Shown: positions 8,811-18,297 of the stretch, piece after piece
How positions within the stretch are numbered: the stretch's first letter is position 1
How the letters are laid out: each line of letters opens with the position of its first letter
DNA from: CAVORB01 sp963736235
GTDB lineage: Bacteria > Pseudomonadota > Gammaproteobacteria > Chromatiales > Chromatiaceae
Length of the DNA stretch: 64,000 bases
Direction of reading: 5' to 3'
NCBI GenBank assembly: GCA_963736235.1
Contig: CAVTOR010000024.1
Span: 1-64,000, forward strand
Program-made: the position numbers and the translations under genes
The notes under the pieces: model-generated
Seen by the model: only the letters and a program-made list of their open reading frames with translations
The model's database searches: none
What the model was told of the DNA's origin: nothing

Positions 8811-9903
8811 TCCGGCTGCTCCCGCGCGAACTTGAAGGAGATGTGAAAACGCTCCTTATCGGCAGCCGCGACCTGAACCACCGGCGAGCGGAACGAGACC
8901 TCCGAAATTCCGGGCGCCCGCTCCAAGAGTCCGATGAGCGCGGAGGCCTGCGCCGACTCCCCGCGAATCTGGACCTCTCCATCGCGAAACTCGAGGTTCT
9001 GCACCCATGTGTCGTCCGGGAGAACCTCGGTGAGCTCCCGTAAGAGATCGACGCTGCGCGCTTGCTCCAGCTTGCGCTGAAGCACCGCCACGCTGCCCTC
9101 CCGCGCGCGCTCGAGGGCAGTGCGGACCTCTTGCACCTGCTCCGCCTCCTGTTTGGCGACGGCCAATTCGGCGTCGAGGCTCTCGACCAAGCGCGCTTTT
9201 TGCCACAGCGGCGAGGCGAGAGCCAGCCCCAGGAGCAACAAGGCGGCGACAACGAGGATCTTGGTCGCGCTGAACCAGCCGGCGCCGCGCTTCGGCCGCT
9301 CCTCGGGTGGCAGGAGATTGGCCCGTGGCCAGGCACCCTCCCAGGTCACCTGCTCGGCGGGGGCACCGGCCTCGCGCAGGCGCCGCAGCCAGCCCTGCAG
9401 ATGGTCTCGGCGACACAACACCAGCTCCACCGGCAGCTTGTCCTTAGGCCCGGCACGGTCATCCACGCGGAAATCGAAAAAGACCTGCTCGGCCTGAAAC
9501 GGCGTGACGCGGTCGATCTCGTAACGCATCACCTTGGCCAGATTCTCGCGCACCTGGGCCGGGAAGGAGACATGGCGGCTGAGCACCAGCCCGGCCGGCA
9601 ACTCGACAATCGTCCGTTGATGCACGCCCCGCAGCCCGGCGACCAGCGCCTGCAGCGTGCCGGTGTCGCTGCTGTCCAGCTCACCTACGGGCCGCCGGTC
9701 CATGCCCTGTTGCTGGTAGAAAGTCGCCGTCGCCCCCGCGGGAACCACCACCAGACGCTGATCCTGGCGCTCGAAGACCCGCCGGACCCGGGCGGCAGGC
9801 ATCCGACCAAGACGCTGCGCCAACGCGACAACCATTCCTCCAGCACGGCCTGACCCGGCAACGCCGGAGTTCGCAGGGAGTGGAAAACGTCGGTGACCGC
9901 CAT
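8807..9903 (-). CDS. gspL: Type II secretion platform protein L (probable frameshift near start)
   Basis: GspL recruits the GspE ATPase to the inner-membrane platform. The open frame from 9835 has an actin-like PilM domain (to about residue 180), one membrane helix (about 193-212, ILVVAALLLLGLALA), a coiled coil and a PilN/ferredoxin-like periplasmic domain. The frame's ATG at 9835 directly touches GGAGGA, too close for a ribosome site. In the next frame an ATG at 9903 gives MAVTDVFHSLRTP...VLEEWL, which joins naturally to VALAQRLGRMP if one base is changed near 9830. I therefore take 9903 as the start and suspect a one-base error. A 198-base gap separates it from gspK. Confidence 0.85.
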
Positions 9904-10101
9904 CCTGTGCCCGATACCCTATTTGCGTCCGAAAAAGATCGAAGAATCTTCAGCGCTTATCGCAATTGAACCGCAAAGTGCCTGAGAAATCAAAGGAAAT
10001 TCCTGGCTGGAAAAGTCAGCTGGGCGCTTATCGCGGCGCTACGGGCCCGAAACATCGGCGACGGCCGCAGGCGGGCACCCGCCGAGCCCTGATCGCGATC
10101 C

Positions 10102-11046
10102 TTACTCATCGCTCCCGGCCTCGGCCACCGGAGTGAATTCGCTCATCATGCCATACCGCCGCCACAGCACACGAAACGGAGGATCGGTTCCAAGGTCGGT
10201 GTACACCAGCGCCTCCATGGACATCGCGGCACCCTGCTCACCCCGGCGGCTGACCCGGATTCGGTACAGCGGCCCCCCACGAGCGAAAGCACGGGCGCCC
10301 CTCGCGGCTCCCTCCACTAGATCCTGCGCCTCCTGTTCCTCGCGCTTCAGCTCGGCCTCCTCCAGCGTCAGGCCCTCGAGGGCCGCCACCACCAGAGGCG
10401 GAGCGAATTCCCGATCCACGCGCTGGTTGCCGGAATCCACCGTGAGCGCCGGCGCCAGGATTCGGTAGAGCTCGCGGTCGAATCCCATGACCTGCCGCAG
10501 CTCCTCTGCGCTGTCGAAAGGCCCATCCTTGGCCCCGTAGGAGATGTCAGCCGCACGATAATCCGCATCCTCGGCGCCGTTGAGCAGATGCAGGTCGTTT
10601 TCGTCACGCCAGTCGAGAATTGCGGCCACCAGAGGCGCCTCCTCACCTTCGGGAACGCCAGCCGCGAACAGCAAGGCGCTCAGCAGGTCCATCTCCGCTT
10701 GATTGAGATCGACCAGGGATGCCTCGTTGACGACACTGATCTCGAGTGACTCGCCGGCAAAGCTCCAGGGTCGCGGACTCCCGTCCGGCACCCATAGGTC
10801 GGCGATGAGGTCCTCGCCCTGCGCCACGAGCGGCTGTGCCAACAGATTCATGACCGCGTAGTTGATCCCTGCATCCGCCAGGGCGCGAAAGCGGGCCGCC
10901 GCAATCTGGTTGGCCGCCAGCGTCGTCTCAGTGCGCTGCGTGGCGGTCAGCCCAACGGCGATGATGGAGAGCAGGGCGACCACCCACAACACCAGCACCA
11001 GCGCGATCCCGGGTTCAGCCCTGCGAGTTCGCCGCCAGCGCATCAT
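10102..11046 (-). CDS. gspK: Type II secretion minor pseudopilin K
   Basis: The large minor pseudopilin at the tip of the type II pseudopilus. The protein has about 314 residues from the ATG at 11046, which overlaps the gspJ stop in ATGA. After RAEPG there is the hydrophobic pilin helix IALVLVLWVVALLSIIAVG. GspK is the family member that lacks the Glu at position 5 of the mature chain; the residue here is Val or Leu. The large helical insertion follows, with the DWRDENDLHLLNGAED and YRAADI segments typical of GspK and probable calcium-binding acidic residues. The frame stays open upstream to 11160, but that part has no pilin features. Confidence 0.92.
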   Translation of the reverse strand: MMRWRRTRRAEPGIALVLVLWVVALLSIIAVGLTATQRTETTLAANQIAAARFRALADAGINYAVMNLLAQPLVAQGEDLIADLWVPDGSPRPWSFAGESLEISVVNEASLVDLNQAEMDLLSALLFAAGVPEGEEAPLVAAILDWRDENDLHLLNGAEDADYRAADISYGAKDGPFDSAEELRQVMGFDRELYRILAPALTVDSGNQRVDREFAPPLVVAALEGLTLEEAELKREEQEAQDLVEGAARGARAFARGGPLYRIRVSRRGEQGAAMSMEALVYTDLGTDPPFRVLWRRYGMMSEFTPVAEAGSDE

Positions 11047-11814
11047 CGCTCCGGCTCGGGCAGGCGGACGAGCGAGTCCGGCCATGACTGCTCCGATGTC
11101 GTCAGGCGCAGATTCAACGCCAGAGGCGGATCCGGCCGTTCCATCCAGTCCTCGAACCACTCGGGCTCCTGCTCACCATCGACGCGTCCGAAATAGCGCA
11201 GCTCGAAGTCCCCGACGTCGTCCAGCAGTAAGGTGCTGCCGAAGGCGCCGGCGGCGAGATCCTCGTCGAGCTCACCCGTGGATTGGAACGCCCCTCGGCC
11301 TCGACCCAAGGGCGTCCACTCCGGAATCTCGTCGGTCCCGGCGAGGACATCCGGGTGTAACAGCCAACGGGTAAGGATCAGCCGGCGCTTGCTTCCCTCC
11401 TCCAGGGTCAGTCTCACCACGTAGAGACCGGGGATACCGACGTGCTCGGACAGCGGGGCAACGAACTCCAATGCCTGCGCCTCCCCGGAGAAAACCGAGA
11501 TGATCTCCCCATCGAAGGTCAGCGACACCACCCGTGCCTGGTTCAGCGTCCGGTCCAGGAAGTTGCGGGCGACACGCAGCGCCCCGGTCCTGTCCGCTGC
11601 CGCCTCTACGCCCTCCCAAGCCCTCGTCCCCAGCCGCAGCCCGGAGAAAAGCAACAGCGTGATCAGACCGACCAGGGTCATGGCGATCAAGAGCTCGATC
11701 AGGGTGAAGCCATCGCGAGGAGCGCGCGGGCGGACGAAATCGCCGCCGGGGGTCGGTGCCGCTCTCCTACCCTCGGCCCTCGGGGCAACGCCTTGTGTGA
11801 GGCGGAGAAACCAT
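11043..11814 (-). CDS. gspJ: Type II secretion minor pseudopilin J (probable frameshift in leader)
   Basis: A minor pseudopilin that forms the tip complex with GspI and GspK. The prepilin signature DGFTLIELLIAMTLVG is in frame at about 11715-11680, followed by a C-terminal domain with the family's WLLHP and ELRYFG strands. The only ATG inside this helix (11690) would remove the Gly-Phe cleavage site, so it cannot be the start. Reading back in frame meets a stop near 11812 without ATG, GTG or TTG. An ATG at 11814, eight bases after the gspI stop, opens the neighbouring frame, which suggests a one-base error between 11740 and 11790. Confidence 0.82.
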
Positions 11815-11819
11815 CACCG

Positions 11820-12329
11820 TTAGCGATCTGGCCGGGTATCGTCGTGCGCTGAATCCGTCTCGAAGCCCGGCTGCGCTTGGCCCTCGAATGCGGAGTCTCT
11901 AACCGCCCGCAAGCTGACGATGCTGATCTGACGGCGCCGTCCGCCTCCATCGTCCCAGGAGGCCACGGCCGTGACTTGATAAGGCATGAGTGTCGGCTCC
12001 CAGTCCACTTCGCCGAGCTCAAATGGTTCCATCAAGACCTCCCAAGCGAAGCCGTCCTCTGTCTCCCCGCTGACAGAGCCCGCCTCGACCGGAATCTCCA
12101 AGCCTAGCGCGTTTAGCTTGGCCTCCGCCAACGTCGAGGCGCGACTGAAATCGGCGCTCATGGTCGTGGTGGTAACGGCACGCGAGAAGATCTGGATCAG
12201 CACGCCCAGGGTCAGGGCGAGGATGGAGAAGGCAACGACGACCTCGAGCAGCGAGAATCCGCGCTGGCGGCGGCCGGTGGCTACGCCGGTCGGGTGCGCA
12301 GGCCGGCGAGATGCGCACCTGAAGGTCAT
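11820..12329 (-). CDS. gspI: Type II secretion minor pseudopilin I
   Basis: A minor pseudopilin of about 169 residues. The ATG at 12329 overlaps the gspH stop as ATGA, so I prefer it to the longer open frame from 12371. The leader ends in RRQRG, and the prepilin peptidase site is followed by FSLLEVVVAFSILALTLGVL with Glu at mature position 5. The mature domain is short, as expected for GspI (ASTLAEAKLNAL, WEVLMEPFE). It lies in the middle of the operon; the prepilin peptidase itself is not in this window. Confidence 0.92.
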   Translation of the reverse strand: MTFRCASRRPAHPTGVATGRRQRGFSLLEVVVAFSILALTLGVLIQIFSRAVTTTTMSADFSRASTLAEAKLNALGLEIPVEAGSVSGETEDGFAWEVLMEPFELGEVDWEPTLMPYQVTAVASWDDGGGRRRQISIVSLRAVRDSAFEGQAQPGFETDSAHDDTRPDR

Positions 12330-12919
12330 TGGTCTTCCCAAGTTGCGAGTTGGATTCGACCCGTCAGCCACTGCACGCCGATCTGGTAACCGCGATCGCT
12401 GCGCGCGAGCACGATGCGCCCGCCGGTAGAGCTGCCGTCGGGGTAGAAGCGCACGCCACCGGTGTGGTCGTTCAGCATCTCCGATTCGGCGGCCTCCAAC
12501 TTCACCTCTAGGTCATCGGGGAGAGTCGACCGCCGATAACCGCCGTCGACCTCGAACACGCGTTCTTCCACGTCGATCACGAAGGCGGCATCTCGCCCGC
12601 TGCGAATCGCCTCCTCCCGGGCCAGGCGCAGACCGGATGCCACCCGGCGCGCGGCAGCCTTGAGCTCGACGCCTGGGAGGGCCGAGCTGATCAGCGGCGG
12701 AACGATCGCGATCAGGAGGGTGGCCAGGGCCAGGACCACGACGAGCTCCAGGAGGGTGAAGCCGTGGGGTGGTCGGGATGTTCGACCACGACTCGTCGCG
12801 GGGACTAACCGGCGATGATCAACCCGCCAACTCGCATACGGGCCTCCGCCCACGCGCAGCGAGGCAAGGATACCGCGAAGATTGGCCTCATCCCGCCCCC
12901 GAGGCCTCGGCGTCGGCAC
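12326..12919 (-). CDS. gspH: Type II secretion minor pseudopilin H
   Basis: A minor pseudopilin with the cleavage motif PPHGFTLLELVVVLALATLL and the conserved LRLAREEAIRSGR segment that follows the helix in GspH. The C-terminal part has VRFYPDGSSTGGRI, also typical of the family. The open frame begins at ATG 12919 and gives a leader of about 53 residues, which is long. An in-frame GTG about 63 bases further on would give a more usual leader, so the start is uncertain. It lies 9 bases after gspG and overlaps gspI by 4. Confidence 0.9.
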   Translation of the reverse strand: MPTPRPRGRDEANLRGILASLRVGGGPYASWRVDHRRLVPATSRGRTSRPPHGFTLLELVVVLALATLLIAIVPPLISSALPGVELKAAARRVASGLRLAREEAIRSGRDAAFVIDVEERVFEVDGGYRRSTLPDDLEVKLEAAESEMLNDHTGGVRFYPDGSSTGGRIVLARSDRGYQIGVQWLTGRIQLATWEDQ

Positions 12920-12928
12920 CGTCTTGGG

Positions 12929-13363
12929 TCACTCCCAGCCGCGGATATCCTGGTCCTCCCCGTCACCGCCCTCGCGGTTGTCGGCCCCGAGCGACCAGAT
13001 ATCGAAGGAGCCGTGCTCGCCTGGAGACTGGTACTCGAACTCGAACCCCCAGGGGTCCTTCGGGACGTAGGATTTTTTGAGGTACGGGCCGCTCCAGTTC
13101 TCCATGTCTCCCGGCTTCTCCACCAGCGCCTGGAGGCCCTCGCTGGTGGTGGGATATCGGCCGAGCTCCAGACGATAGATGTCCAGCGCGCCCGAGAGCT
13201 CCTCGACCTGGATACGGGCAGTTTTGGTCTTCGAGGTGCCGAGTGTCTTCATTACCCGCGGGCCGACGAGACCGACCAGGAGCCCGAGAATCGCGAGCAC
13301 GACCAGGAGCTCGACCAGGGTAAAACCGCGCATCCGCTTGTGTTGTTCGACGAAAGACTGCAT
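12929..13363 (-). CDS. gspG: Type II secretion major pseudopilin G
   Basis: The main subunit of the pseudopilus. From the ATG at 13363 the protein has 144 residues. The leader MQSFVEQHKRMRG is followed by FTLVELLVVLAILGLLVGLV with Glu5. The family's YRLELGRYPTTSEGLQALV and KDPWGFEFEYQSPGEHG motifs follow, and the C-terminus carries the calcium-site region SFDIWSLGADNREGGDG. The frame opens further back to 13411, but that would add 16 residues before a normal leader. The site GGAATC stands eight bases before 13363. A 100-base gap to gspF precedes it, and major pseudopilins often need extra expression. Confidence 0.95.
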   Translation of the reverse strand: MQSFVEQHKRMRGFTLVELLVVLAILGLLVGLVGPRVMKTLGTSKTKTARIQVEELSGALDIYRLELGRYPTTSEGLQALVEKPGDMENWSGPYLKKSYVPKDPWGFEFEYQSPGEHGSFDIWSLGADNREGGDGEDQDIRGWE

Positions 13364-13465
13364 CGCTTGGATTCCGTTTAGATCTAAGGAAATACCGATT
13401 ATTTGCCACATTCTAACTGCTACCGATCACGCATCGCGAGCGGGCCGCAAGTGGCCTGGTAGCGA

Positions 13466-14671
13466 TTACATCACGAGCTCGTTCGCCCCCAGGATGGGTA
13501 CGATGATGGAGATGATGATGCCGGCCACCACGATGCCGAGCCCGATGATCAGCACCGGCTCGAGCAGGGTAAGCATGCGCTTGACGCTGGCCTCGGTCTC
13601 CTTGTCGTAGGTTTCCGCCACCTTCCCCAGCATGGCGTCGAGCGTACCCGACTCCTCGCCCACGCGAATCATCTGCAGCGCCATCTGCGGCAGTATCTCC
13701 CGCCTGGCCACTGGCTCGGCAAGGCCGCGTCCGTGCTTAAGATCCTCGCCCGCTTCCTCCAACAACCCGGCAAGCTTGCGGTTGCCGACCACCTCGCGCG
13801 ACAGGTTCAGGGCGCTGAGCAAGGGTAGGCCGTTCTTCAACAAGGTCGACAGCGTATGGCAGAATCGAGCCGTCTCCAACTTCCACACCAGATCCCCGAA
13901 CAACGGCAGATCCAGCACTTTATGATCCAGCCGCGTGCGGACCCCGGGCTTTTGCATCCAGCGTTCGACGGCCAAGGCCAGAACGGCGATGAGGGCAAGC
14001 ATGGCCCACCAATAGTCCCGAAACAGGTCGCCGACGGCGATGACGATACGGGTGGGCAGCGGCAGAGCCGCTCCCATGTCCTGAAAAAGCACCGTGAACT
14101 GCGGCACCACGAACACCAACAACAGGATCACCGAAAGACCTGCGACGACCAGCAGGATCGCCGGATAGATGAGGGCGGAGGTTATGGTCTCGCGAAGCTC
14201 CGCCGTGCGTTCCAGGTAGTCGGCGAGGCGGGCGAGCACCATGTCAAGAGAGCCGCTGGCCTCCCCGGCGCGCACCATGTTCACGTACAGCCGCGGGAAC
14301 AGATTGTCCTCTTCCAGGGCGGAGGAGAAGGTCGCGCCGCCGCGCACCCGCGCCTGGAGGTTCTCCATCACGCGCGTGACACGCTCTTCCTCCGTCAGCT
14401 CGATCAGGATCTGCAGCGAGCGGTCAAGGGTCAGTCCCGCCTCCAGCAGCGTGGCCAGCTCGCGGGTCATGATCCCGATTTCCTTCTGGGTCAGGCCGCT
14501 GGTTCGGCGGAAACTGATCTGGCTGCGCAGCCCTCCGGTCGGTCGCGCCTGAATGGGGATCAGGCCTTCCGTCTGGAGATGTCGAATCACGGATGCCTCG
14601 TCAGCGGCCTCCAGCTCCCCCTCGACGGTCTCGCCGTCGTTTCGCACCGCCTTGTAATGGAAACGGGCCAC
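13466..14671 (-). CDS. gspF: Type II secretion polytopic platform protein F
   Basis: The only multi-pass inner-membrane protein of the platform; it couples GspE to pseudopilus growth. I take GTG 14671 as the start because it gives VARFHYKAVRNDGETVEGELEA, the family N-terminus, and 401 residues, the usual length; the frame upstream of it overlaps gspE and is not family-like. It has two repeated cytoplasmic domains (FTRELATLLEAGL-type and FCHTLSTLLKNGLPLL), each followed by membrane helices, with three helices in all (about 170, 220 and 375-395). It starts 5 bases after the gspE stop. Confidence 0.95.
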   Translation of the reverse strand: MARFHYKAVRNDGETVEGELEAADEASVIRHLQTEGLIPIQARPTGGLRSQISFRRTSGLTQKEIGIMTRELATLLEAGLTLDRSLQILIELTEEERVTRVMENLQARVRGGATFSSALEEDNLFPRLYVNMVRAGEASGSLDMVLARLADYLERTAELRETITSALIYPAILLVVAGLSVILLLVFVVPQFTVLFQDMGAALPLPTRIVIAVGDLFRDYWWAMLALIAVLALAVERWMQKPGVRTRLDHKVLDLPLFGDLVWKLETARFCHTLSTLLKNGLPLLSALNLSREVVGNRKLAGLLEEAGEDLKHGRGLAEPVARREILPQMALQMIRVGEESGTLDAMLGKVAETYDKETEASVKRMLTLLEPVLIIGLGIVVAGIIISIIVPILGANELVM

Positions 14672-14675
14672 GTCT

Positions 14676-16439
14676 TTAGACCTCCTCCGCCACCCGCAGA
14701 ACCTCCTCCATCGTGGTGCGCCCGTCGAGCGCCTTGCGCAGGCCGTCCTGATACATCGTATGCATGCCCTCTTCGACCGCCAGGCGCTGGATCTCGCTCG
14801 CGGTGGCGTGGGAAAGCACGGCCTTGCGGACACCGTCGGTCATTACCAGCACCTCAGAGATTCCCAGACGGCCGTAGTAGCCGGTTCCGTTGCACAGGGC
14901 GCAGCCCTTGGGGTGGTACAGCGTCGGCTCCTCGGTAACGCCCCCCGCCACCCGCTCCAGCTTGGCCGCCATCTCCGGGATAGGGTGATACGGCTCCTTG
15001 CAGGAGGTACACAGCCGGCGCACAAGGCGCTGGGCGAGAATGCCGTTGATCGTGGAGGTCAGGAGATAGTCCTCGACCCCCATGTCGAGGAGGCGGGTAA
15101 TCCCGCTCGCCGCATCGTTGGTATGCAGGGTGGACAAGACTAGGTGGCCGGTGAGCGCGGATTGGACCGCGATGCGCGCCGTCTCCAGGTCGCGCATCTC
15201 GCCCACCATGATGATATCCGGGTCCTGGCGCACGATGGAGCGCAGGGCGCCAGCGAAGGTCATCCCGATCTGGGGCTTGACCTGGATCTGGTTGATACCC
15301 GGGATCTGGTACTCGACCGGATCCTCGACGGTGATGATCTTGCGCTCCTGCGTGTTGAGGCGGCTCAAGGCCGTGTACAGGGTGGTGCTCTTGCCGCTTC
15401 CGGTGGGACCGGTGACCAGGAAGATGCCGTAGGGCATTTCGAGGACCTCGAGCAACCGCTGGCGCGGCGTTCCCTCGAAGCCCAGTGAGTCGAAGTCGAA
15501 TCGTACGCTCTCCTTGTCCAGCAGGCGCATGACGACGCTCTCACCGAACATGGTCGGTACGGTGGACACGCGCAGATCGAGCTCCTTGCCCTGCACCCGC
15601 AGCGGAATGCGCCCGTCTTGGGGCAACCGCCGCTCGGCGATGTTGAGCTTGGACATGATCTTCACGCGCGAGATAACGGCGGCGGTAGACCGCACCGGAG
15701 GCGACTCGACCTCCTGCAGTATCCCATCGACGCGGTAGCGCACCTTGAGTTCGTCCTCGAACGGCTCGATGTGAATGTCGGAGGCGCGGGATTCGACGGC
15801 CCGCTGGATGATCTGATTGACCATGCGGATCACCGGGGCCTCGCTGGCAAGATCCTTGAGATGCTCGATGTCGTCCTCCGAGACCTCCCCAAGCGCGGCC
15901 TCCAGGTCGCTCTCCTCCTCCGTCTGATCCCCCTCCTCGTAAAGCCGCCGCAACGCCGCCTCGATCTCCGCGGGAAGGCCGACCCAAGGCGCAACCGGCT
16001 TGCCCACCGCCATTTGCATCGCCTCCAGCACGAAATCGTCCACCGGATCGGCGAACGCGGCCTCAAGCCCTTCCTCATCCTCTCGCAAGGGAATCACCCG
16101 GGCATCCTTGAGGAAGCGCAGGCTGAAGCTCTCCCCCGCCACCGGCACCTCGGGATAGTCCGACGCCTGCGCCAGAGGAAACTGCAGAACATCGGCAAGC
16201 GCTTGGGCCATGTCACGCTCCGAGACCAGGCCGAGGCGGACCAGCATGCGCAGCAGGGGGTCACCGCTCTCCTCGGCGAGCCGCCGCGCGCGGGCGAGGT
16301 CGCTGGTTACCAGCTTACCCTCCTGCTGCAGATGGGCCAGCACCCGCGCCTCGGGCGAGCGCTCCTCGTTCACGACCGGACCCGGCGTGGCGGCCGCGGC
16401 ATCCGCCCCTTCGAGCTCGACGGAAAGGTTTTCAGCCAT
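14676..16439 (-). CDS. gspE: Type II secretion ATPase
   Basis: The cytoplasmic hexameric ATPase that powers pseudopilus assembly. It has 587 residues: an N-terminal MshEN-type domain (about 25-190), a second N-terminal domain with DIHIEPFEDELKVRYRVDG (about 221-239), Walker A GPTGSGKS (344-351), the Asp box around EDPVEYQIPG, Walker B DPDIIMVGEMRD (406-417), His box LSTLHTNDA, and two CxxC pairs (477/480 and 513/516) that bind zinc. It is the first secretion gene of the operon, and its ATG lies within the last codons of the upstream sugar dehydratase gene (8-base overlap), so the two are probably co-translated. Confidence 0.96.
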   Translation of the reverse strand: MAENLSVELEGADAAAATPGPVVNEERSPEARVLAHLQQEGKLVTSDLARARRLAEESGDPLLRMLVRLGLVSERDMAQALADVLQFPLAQASDYPEVPVAGESFSLRFLKDARVIPLREDEEGLEAAFADPVDDFVLEAMQMAVGKPVAPWVGLPAEIEAALRRLYEEGDQTEEESDLEAALGEVSEDDIEHLKDLASEAPVIRMVNQIIQRAVESRASDIHIEPFEDELKVRYRVDGILQEVESPPVRSTAAVISRVKIMSKLNIAERRLPQDGRIPLRVQGKELDLRVSTVPTMFGESVVMRLLDKESVRFDFDSLGFEGTPRQRLLEVLEMPYGIFLVTGPTGSGKSTTLYTALSRLNTQERKIITVEDPVEYQIPGINQIQVKPQIGMTFAGALRSIVRQDPDIIMVGEMRDLETARIAVQSALTGHLVLSTLHTNDAASGITRLLDMGVEDYLLTSTINGILAQRLVRRLCTSCKEPYHPIPEMAAKLERVAGGVTEEPTLYHPKGCALCNGTGYYGRLGISEVLVMTDGVRKAVLSHATASEIQRLAVEEGMHTMYQDGLRKALDGRTTMEEVLRVAEEV

Positions 16440-18297
16440 GGGCGACCTCCTCCGGTTTCGTCATTGCCTGCCATTGCGGCAGAAGCGCTCGCAATGCCGT
16501 ACGCTGCGCATCCTCGTCACACGCCGCAGCGCCGAGCTTTAATTTCTCGAGGCGCGGCTGCAGCTCATCGCGAGCGAGCCCTGCACTGCGCCGCGCCACC
16601 CGGATCTTGGGATGCAGCGTCGGCGCCAGATCCTCGGACGCGTAAAAAAGCTCTTCGTACAGTTTCTCGCCGGGCCGCAGTCCAATGTACTCGATCTCGA
16701 TGTCCTCGCCCGGGCGCTTGCCCGAAAGCAGGATCATCTGCTCCGCCAGATAGCGGATCTTGACCGGCTCCCCCATGTCGAGCACAAAGATCTCTCCGCC
16801 CTCCCCGATTGCGGCCGCTTGCATGATGAGCTGACAGGCCTCCGGTATGGTCATGAAGAAGCGCTCGATGTCCGGATGCGTCACGGTGACAGGCCCCCCG
16901 CGGGCGATCTGGCGACGGAACAGGGGCACCACGCTGCCAGCGGAGCCGAGCACGTTGCCGAAACGCACCGTGATGTAACGCGTCGGCGACTCGGCCCCGA
17001 GAGACTGGCACAGGATCTCGGCCACGCGCTTGGTGGCACCCATGATATTGGTGGGATTCACCGCCTTGTCGGTCGAGATGAGAACAAACTGCTCACATTG
17101 GAACGCATCGGCCGCCCGCGCCACTAAATCGGTACCCAGCACGTTGTTGCGAATGGCGGCTCGCACCTGGTGCTCCAGCAGCGGAACGTGCTTGTAAGCG
17201 GCCGCGTGGAACACGATCTTGGGTCGCTCGCGGCCGAACAGACCCTCTACTGCCGTCGCATCCGTGACGTCGAGCAGACGGCTTTCGACCTCCAGGCCGG
17301 GGTGCGTCTCGCGCAGTTCCATGTCGATGCGGTAGAGGTTGAACTCGCAGTTGTCGACCACGACCAATCGGGAAGGCTGCGAGGCGGCGATCTGCCGGCA
17401 AAGCTCTGCGCCGATCGAGCCTCCGCCCCCGGTGACGAGGACCACTTTTCCGGCCAGCGAGGCGCGGATGGCGACCCAATCGAGCTCGACCGGGTCGCGA
17501 CCCAGGAGGTCCTCGATGCTCACCGCCCGCACCTGGCTGACGCTGACCTGCCCGGCCATCAAGCTCTGCAGCTCCGGTACGGTGCGGAACGGACGGCCAG
17601 CGCGCTCGCACAGGGCGACCAAACGCTGCATATCCTTTGTCGACGCGCTTGGGATGGCCAATAGTACGAGGTCAATCTCCAGGCTCTCGGATAGCTCGGG
17701 AATCAAACTCGTAGGACCGCGCACCGGAACGCCGTGGACGTCGCCCCCCTGGCGCCGCAGCTTATCGTCGACGAAGGCGACCGGGAGCCAGCCCTGGGCG
17801 GGATCCCGAAGCATGTCCCGCACCAGCATCTCACCAGCCCGACCAGCGCCGACGATGAGCACACGCTGACCGGCACGCAACGCCAGCCGATGATCCTTGA
17901 GCCAACGATAGAGGACGCGGGGTCCGGATAGCAACAAAAGCTGAAGCAGCGCGTAAAGCACGGGCACCGAGCGTGGAACCGACTGCATGCGGTTGAAAAT
18001 GAACAGGGCGAACAGGGTGAGCGCCGTGCCCGCCAGAACCGCCTTGACGATCCGCGTGAGGTCCGGCAGGGAGGCGAAGCGCCAGACCCCCCGGTAGAGC
18101 CCGAACATCCAGTTGACCAAGCCCTGGACCAGAATCACCAATGGCAGCGCGGTGAGTGCGCCATCGACGAACTCCTCGGGGATGTCGCCGAGGTTGAAAC
18201 GCAGCCAGAAGGCCAGGAACCAGGCGGCAGGGATCGTGACCAGGTCGTGGAGGAAGGCGGCGGTGCGCGAGCGCAGACGGTCGATCCAGGCTTTCAC
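16432..18297 (-). CDS. Membrane nucleoside-diphosphate-sugar 4,6-dehydratase/epimerase (CapD/WbpM type)
   Basis: Makes a modified UDP-sugar for surface polysaccharide or O-antigen. It starts at GTG 18297, overlapping the previous stop as GTGA, and has 621 residues. Four N-terminal membrane helices (about 15-120) are followed by a CoA-binding-like Rossmann domain (VLIVGAGRAGEMLVRDM) and then the SDR catalytic domain with VTGGGGSIGAELCRQIA (NAD-binding) and STDKAVNPTNIMGATKR. The Met in place of Tyr before xxK marks the WbpM/PglF/CapD subgroup of 4,6-dehydratases. The frame extends upstream to 18531, but that part is not family-like. It sits between the WecA-type gene and gspE. Confidence 0.9.
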   Translation of the reverse strand: MKAWIDRLRSRTAAFLHDLVTIPAAWFLAFWLRFNLGDIPEEFVDGALTALPLVILVQGLVNWMFGLYRGVWRFASLPDLTRIVKAVLAGTALTLFALFIFNRMQSVPRSVPVLYALLQLLLLSGPRVLYRWLKDHRLALRAGQRVLIVGAGRAGEMLVRDMLRDPAQGWLPVAFVDDKLRRQGGDVHGVPVRGPTSLIPELSESLEIDLVLLAIPSASTKDMQRLVALCERAGRPFRTVPELQSLMAGQVSVSQVRAVSIEDLLGRDPVELDWVAIRASLAGKVVLVTGGGGSIGAELCRQIAASQPSRLVVVDNCEFNLYRIDMELRETHPGLEVESRLLDVTDATAVEGLFGRERPKIVFHAAAYKHVPLLEHQVRAAIRNNVLGTDLVARAADAFQCEQFVLISTDKAVNPTNIMGATKRVAEILCQSLGAESPTRYITVRFGNVLGSAGSVVPLFRRQIARGGPVTVTHPDIERFFMTIPEACQLIMQAAAIGEGGEIFVLDMGEPVKIRYLAEQMILLSGKRPGEDIEIEYIGLRPGEKLYEELFYASEDLAPTLHPKIRVARRSAGLARDELQPRLEKLKLGAAACDEDAQRTALRALLPQWQAMTKPEEVAHG

